DNA of 8,873 nt from Deltaproteobacteria bacterium. Lineage in GTDB: Bacteria > Desulfobacterota > Desulfuromonadia > Desulfuromonadales > Geopsychrobacteraceae. The notes beneath the pieces are model-generated. The model saw only the letters and a list, made by a program, of their open reading frames with translations, ran no database searches and had not been told where the DNA came from. Every line of letters begins with the position of its first letter. Within the stretch, counting starts at the first letter, position 1. Positions 5,286 through 8,873 of the stretch are shown here, piece after piece. The translations under genes were made by a program, and so were the position numbers. The stretch is taken from positions 1 through 8,873 of the forward strand of contig JAACTI010000005.1 in the NCBI GenBank assembly GCA_009993495.1, read 5' to 3'.

Positions 5286-7610
5286 ATGACGATCACAGCA
5301 AAGATCGACCAGCTGTTCAAACGGCTGCATGATCGGCCCCAGTATCCGACTCAGGGGGCAGTGCTCTTCGTCGACCTTGAAGCGCGCCAGTGCCGCCGGG
5401 GCTACCTGCCGCTTGAAGTCGTCAAGACTTTTCTCGGCGGTCGCGGCAGTAATATGTTTCTGCTCTACAACCTGCTCGATGTGCAACGTGCGCCCCTCGA
5501 TCCGCAGGTGCCCCTGATTTTCGGGGCCGGAATTTTAACCAGCAACATGCCCAGTGCCACCCGTGGCAATGTCACCAGTCGCTCGCCGGAAAGTCGCGCG
5601 ATTCTCGACAGCAATGCCGGCGACTATTTCCCTTCTTTTCTCAAACGCCACGGTTACGACCATCTGGTACTCTATGGGTGCAATCCGGAATGGACTCTGT
5701 TGCAGATCAGCGGCGAAAAGGTCGATTTTTACCCGGCCACCGCCTACCTCGGCATGAATAATCTCGTGTTTACTGCGGCAATCGAGCGCGATTTTGCCCT
5801 GACCGAGCAGCAGGATCTGGCCATGGCGCGCATCAGCAGCGCGGGGGAAAATCAGGTACTGTGTAGCGGCATTATGGCGGGGATCAAATCCATCTGGGGC
5901 CGTGGCGGCGGCGGGGCCAAGATGGGGGCGCTCAATCTCAAGGCGATCCTGTTGCGGGGAACCCCGCCACGAACTGAGCTGACCCCGGAATACAAAAAAA
6001 AGAATGCCGCTATTGGTCGCCAGATCCTTTCGGTCAGCGTGGTTCAGCACGCCCTCAAGAAGGTTGGTACGCCCTTCCTCTACAAACCAAGCCGGGTGCT
6101 GGGTGCCATGGGCACCAAAAACAACCAGGAGACCACCTGGCACGACAGTCTCGACGCCGACAATTTCGATCCCTATCGCCCGAATATGAGTGGGTGCTAC
6201 AAGTGTCCAGTCTGCTGTCGGGCCAATAATGACATGCTGCCGGGCGGCAAGGGTGGCTGGGGAGCGAAAGCGTTACAAGGCATTGCCGGTAATGCCGGCT
6301 ACGACAAGAACCAGATCCAGCTGGAACATGACAAAAAACGCACCTATAACGGCATCAACAACGATGGTGTTTTCGATGAGTACGACAAGGGCGAAGGCCC
6401 GGAATATATCATCGTCGGCAAGTTCGGCCCCAACATCGGCATTAAAGAGCCGGAGCAGGTTTTGCGCCTCAACAACATTATCAACGACCTGGCTCTCGAT
6501 GCCTCCAGCACCGGGAGTGCCATCGCCTGGGCCATGGAACTCTACCAGCGCGGCATTATTGATGAAAAGGATACCGGTGGTCTGGAGCTGACCTGGGGTA
6601 ACTACCCGGTGATTGAACAGCTGCTGTTTATGACCGCTGGCCGCCAAGGTTTTGGCGATACCATCGCCTGCTCCAGCCGGGCCGTTGAGTTGGGTAAATA
6701 TCCCCCCGAGGCTCTTGAGTACTGCATGGCCTCCAAGGGGCTCTTCCAGTCCGACCCCCACGACGCGCGGATCCTCAAGGCTTTTGCCCTCGGTTTGGCT
6801 GTGGCGACCCGGGGAATGGATCACCTGCGCAACCGGGCCACCTTGGAGATTAACGCCCGCATTAACGACGACCCTGAGTTCAAAACCGCCCTCTACGGTG
6901 GAGTTGTGGCAGCGCAACCGACCTCTTATGCGGGCAAGGAGTACGCGGTGCGCCGCTGTGAAAACACCTTCGCCGCCGGTGATGCCGTTGGCATGTGTCG
7001 TTTCAATACCAAACTCTTCAACTCGCCCTCGACCCCGGATCTGGCACTGTTCGCTGAACAGATCACCAGCCTGACCGGCATTCCTCTGAGCGGTAGCGAT
7101 CTGGATGAAGTTGGGCGCAACATTACCGGTTTGGAACGGATGCTTAACTTCAATTTCGGCCTGCGGGCCCAGGATGATAGCCTGCCGCCACGCTGGTTCA
7201 ATGAGCCGATTCAGGTTGGACCTTTCAAGGGCGAGAAGATCGACCGGAAGCAATTTGCGCAGTTAAAACAACGCTTCTACACGCTCACCGGGCTCAACGC
7301 CGAAGGCCTGCCGTCACCCGATTGGCACGCGGCGCTCTCGAAGGTGACGACTGGCTTCTGCGTTCAGGTCAAACTGCCCTGGCCTCTACCGGGAGCACCA
7401 GACGGCGTGGTCATCATTGACCAGCCGCTTGAGAATCTCGGCCAATTGCGCGCCCAACTCCTGAGAAAACTGCCGGAAGCAGCCGAGCAGCTCCAAGATT
7501 CTTCCTGGAATATCGCCATCAACGGCAACATGGTTCTTGCCGACGAAAACCAAACCCAAGTCCCCAACGGTAGCCAGGTCAAGCTGCTACCCATTATGGC
7601 CGGGGGCTGA
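5286..7610 (+). CDS. Tungsten-type aldehyde:ferredoxin oxidoreductase fused to a C-terminal MoaD-like domain
   Basis: A 774-residue AOR-family enzyme, longer than the roughly 600 residues of classic AORs. The family oxidises aldehydes to acids at a tungsto-bispterin site and passes electrons by a [4Fe-4S] cluster to ferredoxin. The N-terminal domain has GGRGSNMFLL (51-60), RGNVTSRSPESRA (93-105) and GRGGGGAKMGALNLKAILLRG (205-225). Cluster cysteines fit C304-x2-C307-x3-C311, with an extra C310, plus C571 in the pterin motif DAVGMC (566-571). GPEY (371-374) holds the likely catalytic glutamate E373; H513 in MDHLRN may match the catalytic histidine; DASSTG (405-410) is the second pterin motif. 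About 45 extra residues seem to lie between C311 and E373. From about 693 to the end the sequence is a MoaD/ThiS beta-grasp: VQVKLPW, a helix at 717-729, IAINGNMV, then VPNGSQVKLLPIMAGG, with terminal Gly-Gly. Start fixed by GAGG 5277-5280. Confidence 0.92.
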   Translation: MTITAKIDQLFKRLHDRPQYPTQGAVLFVDLEARQCRRGYLPLEVVKTFLGGRGSNMFLLYNLLDVQRAPLDPQVPLIFGAGILTSNMPSATRGNVTSRSPESRAILDSNAGDYFPSFLKRHGYDHLVLYGCNPEWTLLQISGEKVDFYPATAYLGMNNLVFTAAIERDFALTEQQDLAMARISSAGENQVLCSGIMAGIKSIWGRGGGGAKMGALNLKAILLRGTPPRTELTPEYKKKNAAIGRQILSVSVVQHALKKVGTPFLYKPSRVLGAMGTKNNQETTWHDSLDADNFDPYRPNMSGCYKCPVCCRANNDMLPGGKGGWGAKALQGIAGNAGYDKNQIQLEHDKKRTYNGINNDGVFDEYDKGEGPEYIIVGKFGPNIGIKEPEQVLRLNNIINDLALDASSTGSAIAWAMELYQRGIIDEKDTGGLELTWGNYPVIEQLLFMTAGRQGFGDTIACSSRAVELGKYPPEALEYCMASKGLFQSDPHDARILKAFALGLAVATRGMDHLRNRATLEINARINDDPEFKTALYGGVVAAQPTSYAGKEYAVRRCENTFAAGDAVGMCRFNTKLFNSPSTPDLALFAEQITSLTGIPLSGSDLDEVGRNITGLERMLNFNFGLRAQDDSLPPRWFNEPIQVGPFKGEKIDRKQFAQLKQRFYTLTGLNAEGLPSPDWHAALSKVTTGFCVQVKLPWPLPGAPDGVVIIDQPLENLGQLRAQLLRKLPEAAEQLQDSSWNIAINGNMVLADENQTQVPNGSQVKLLPIMAGG

Positions 7611-7834
7611 GGGTGGCGGGGAACAGGGATGCCATCGGAGTTGCACTCCTTCCCAGGCGCCCGCGTGGGAGAGCATAGAACCGAGGACTTTCGCGTTGAG
7701 CGATAGGGCACATCGAGCTGTGTCCTTGCCTCTCCGGGTTTCTGCGTGGAAATATTCCTGTCCTGTTATGCCGCCCCTTGATTAGCACCAGTTTTCTGCT
7801 GGGAAAAACCTCGTTCAAATATTTTCATTTTTTG
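7611..7834. other. Non-coding gap after the AOR gene with two small hairpins
   Basis: I see no credible gene here. TCCCA 7651-7655 pairs with TGGGA 7666-7670 around a GC-rich loop, resembling the short GC-rich palindromes (REP-like) seen between genes in many environmental bacteria. GGGCACA 7706-7712 pairs with TGTGTCC 7719-7725 (one G-U) around a six-base loop. Neither is followed by a T run. The sequence becomes AT-rich from about 7790, reaching six T at 7828-7833 just before the next structured element. Confidence 0.5.
7718..7753 (+). repeat. Degenerate copy of part of the 557-819 palindrome
   Basis: CTGTGTCCT at 7718-7726 is followed 18 bases later by CGTGGAAAT at 7745-7753. The right arm of the large palindrome has CTGTGTCCT at 770-778 and, 17 bases later, CGTGTAAAT at 796-804. 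The shared blocks and near-equal spacing suggest a common origin, though chance cannot be excluded for so short a match. Confidence 0.4.
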
Positions 7835-7995
7835 ACCTGATGAGCACGTATCTTCCACTGCTGGTCTCCCCTCACGCGGCAGCCTGAAAGTTGAGTAAAA
7901 GCGAGGCTTTTCACCCCCGCTGAGATGAATAGGAAGCCGGGAGGCCTGAATTCAAGTGGGCGCCAGCGGAAGATTGATGCTCATCAGGTTTTTTT
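7835..7995 (+). ncRNA. Large structured element ending in a T run (terminator, small RNA or MITE)
   Basis: A long closing stem brackets a 98-base interior. ACCTGATGAGCA 7835-7846 pairs perfectly with TGCTCATCAGGT 7978-7989. After a 3x3 internal loop, ATCTTCC 7850-7856 pairs with GGAAGAT 7968-7974. After a three-base bulge, GCTGG 7860-7864 pairs with CCAGC 7963-7967. The closing stem thus has 24 pairs, and seven T at 7989-7995 follow immediately, as in a rho-independent terminator. The interior can form AAAAGC 7897-7902 with GCTTTT 7906-7911, GCGG 7876-7879 with CCGC 7917-7920, or CTCCC 7866-7870 with GGGAG 7939-7943. A simple terminator does not need such an interior, so this may be the end of the AOR transcript, an independent small RNA, or a MITE with inverted ends between T-rich flanks. 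I could not match it to a known RNA family. Confidence 0.6.
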
Positions 7996-7999
7996 ATGC

Positions 8000-8028
8000 T
8001 TGACATCATTTCGGTATTGAAGTACTTT
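8000..8028 (+). promoter_or_regulatory. Predicted sigma-70 promoter for the bcrC operon
   Basis: A perfect -35 box TTGACA (8000-8005) is separated by 17 bases from TACTTT (8023-8028), a weak -10 matching three of six consensus bases. It starts five bases after the T run of the upstream element, so transcription would begin near 8035 with a leader of about 65 bases. The strong -35 with a poor -10 fits a regulated promoter. Confidence 0.6.
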
Positions 8029-8034
8029 TTTACC
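8013..8034. promoter_or_regulatory. 22-bp dyad over the -10 box, candidate operator
   Basis: GGTA 8013-8016 and TACC 8031-8034 flank a self-complementary core AAGTACTT at 8020-8027, with equal three-base spacers on each side. The dyad covers the predicted -10 and start point, so a bound dimeric repressor would block RNA polymerase. No regulator gene is in the window; the protein that binds is unknown. Confidence 0.55.
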
Positions 8035-8101
8035 ACATAGCCCTTAGCGACATAATGATTCCAGCCAGAGCTTAAACTGTTTTCCCTGCGTGGAGCGCCT
8101 T

Positions 8102-8873
8102 ATGAGTTTAAAGTCCGTACACCAGATTATTGACGACTGTCAGGCAATTTTCAACGACAACAGCTTCAGTAAAGCCCGCCAGTGGAAAGATGCCGTGCCG
8201 GGGCGCAAGGTTATCGGCTATATGCCGGTCTATATGCCCCGCGAACTGATTCACGCGGCGGGCATGCTGCCCCTGGGCATTCTGGGCGGTGGTGCCGACA
8301 TGGAAGTCATTCATGGCGATGCCTATTATCAGAGCTACCTCTGCCGCATTCCGCGCTCGACCATCGAACTGGCCATAACCGGCAAGCTCGACTTTGTCGA
8401 TGGCATGGTCTTCCCGTCTATCTGTGATGTTATTCGTAATCTGTCGGGAATCTGGCAGTTGCTGTTCAAAGACAAATATGTGCGCTATTTCGATCTGCCG
8501 CAGAATTTTGATGATCAGATTGGCGGGGTTTTTTACGTCAACGAACTGCGCGAATTTAAGCAAGGGCTCGAAAAACTCGCCGGACGCGAAATCAGCGACG
8601 AACACTTGCACCAGTCTATCGCCCTGTACAATGAAAACCGCGCCTGGGTCAACAAGGTTTACGACTATCGCGCGGCCACGCCCTGGAAAGCACCCGCCGC
8701 CGAAGTTTATCTACTGATGCGTGCCGGCATGGTGCTGCCGGTGGAAGAGCATACCGACCTGCTGAAAAGCTACCTGGCGGCGGCCGAAGCCGAAAATCGA
8801 CCGCTGCGTGACAATTGTCGCATTGTGCTGATCGGCACCTTTTGCGAGCAGCCACCCTTGAATCTGCTGAAAT
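8102..8873 (+). CDS. bcrC: Benzoyl-CoA reductase subunit C-like protein (BcrC/BzdN), 5' part
   Basis: The first 257 residues of a protein that runs off the right edge; family members are about 380-390 residues. It belongs to the 2-hydroxyacyl-CoA dehydratase/benzoyl-CoA reductase superfamily. The segments GYMPVYMPRELIHAAGMLP (39-57), GDAYYQSYLCRIPRST (72-87) and FPSICDVIRNLSG (104-116) closely resemble BcrC/BzdN, the gamma subunit of ATP-dependent class I benzoyl-CoA reductase. C81, C108 and C248 (in GTFCEQPP) are the candidate [4Fe-4S] ligands. With BcrB it would form the module that transfers electrons to the aromatic ring of benzoyl-CoA or a substituted analogue, fed by the ATPase pair BcrA/BcrD. 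GGAG at 8092-8095 is six bases from the ATG. In Thauera and Azoarcus this gene comes first in its operon, which fits the promoter at 8000. A related dehydratase subunit is the main alternative, since the partner genes lie outside the window. Confidence 0.82.
   Translation, partial: MSLKSVHQIIDDCQAIFNDNSFSKARQWKDAVPGRKVIGYMPVYMPRELIHAAGMLPLGILGGGADMEVIHGDAYYQSYLCRIPRSTIELAITGKLDFVDGMVFPSICDVIRNLSGIWQLLFKDKYVRYFDLPQNFDDQIGGVFYVNELREFKQGLEKLAGREISDEHLHQSIALYNENRAWVNKVYDYRAATPWKAPAAEVYLLMRAGMVLPVEEHTDLLKSYLAAAEAENRPLRDNCRIVLIGTFCEQPPLNLLK

Noticed and set aside
7594..7818. A 74-codon minus-strand open frame downstream of the AOR gene
   Set aside because: It overlaps the end of the AOR gene and the hairpins, and its composition looks like translated non-coding sequence.
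7836..7989. Integron attC site or retron msr/msd region
   Set aside because: There are no attC core boxes, and no integrase or reverse transcriptase gene is present in the window.
7835..7995. Cobalamin, TPP or cyclic-di-GMP riboswitch
   Set aside because: I looked for their conserved core strings; only a CTGAGA-like fragment at 7920-7925 resembled TPP, and the rest of that motif is absent.
1..8873. CRISPR array, tRNA or rRNA genes
   Set aside because: No regularly spaced direct repeats and no tRNA or rRNA signature were seen on either strand.

Overview
The window looks like part of a chromosomal catabolic region of an anaerobic bacterium, most likely a Desulfobacterota or Deltaproteobacteria-type organism (roughly mid-50s % GC by eye). 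Three gene types suggest this: a three-gene TRAP transporter, a tungsten-type aldehyde:ferredoxin oxidoreductase (AOR) and a benzoyl-CoA reductase-type subunit. The taxonomic placement is inference from gene content; no marker gene is present. All recognisable genes lie on the + strand and are closely spaced.

Layout. Bases 1-80 hold the end of an unidentified gene. A tandem ACT-domain protein follows (105-551). Bases 552-833 are non-coding and almost entirely filled by a 263-nt imperfect palindrome. Next comes a run of genes: a ketopantoate-reductase-like dehydrogenase (834-1778), TRAP binding protein DctP (1847-2902), small permease DctQ (2976-3473), large permease DctM (3478-4764), a small UspA-family protein (4836-5261), and a 774-residue AOR (5286-7610) carrying a fused MoaD-like ubiquitin fold that ends in Gly-Gly. 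Several gaps contain RNA hairpins, the strongest being a perfect 16-bp stem between dctP and dctQ. Bases 7611-8101 are non-coding: two small hairpins, a fragment resembling part of the 557-819 palindrome, a large closed stem-loop element ending in seven T (7835-7995), and a promoter with a 22-bp dyad over its -10. This promoter faces the last gene (8102 to the window end), the start of a benzoyl-CoA reductase BcrC/BzdN-like subunit.

How it may work together (inference). The TRAP system would import an organic acid, plausibly aromatic given the neighbours. The AOR would oxidise an aldehyde to an acid and reduce ferredoxin. A class I benzoyl-CoA reductase, if the other subunits follow downstream, would spend reduced ferredoxin and ATP on ring reduction. 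The UspA protein may modulate the transporter. The two most notable items are the AOR-MoaD fusion and the structured control region between it and bcrC.
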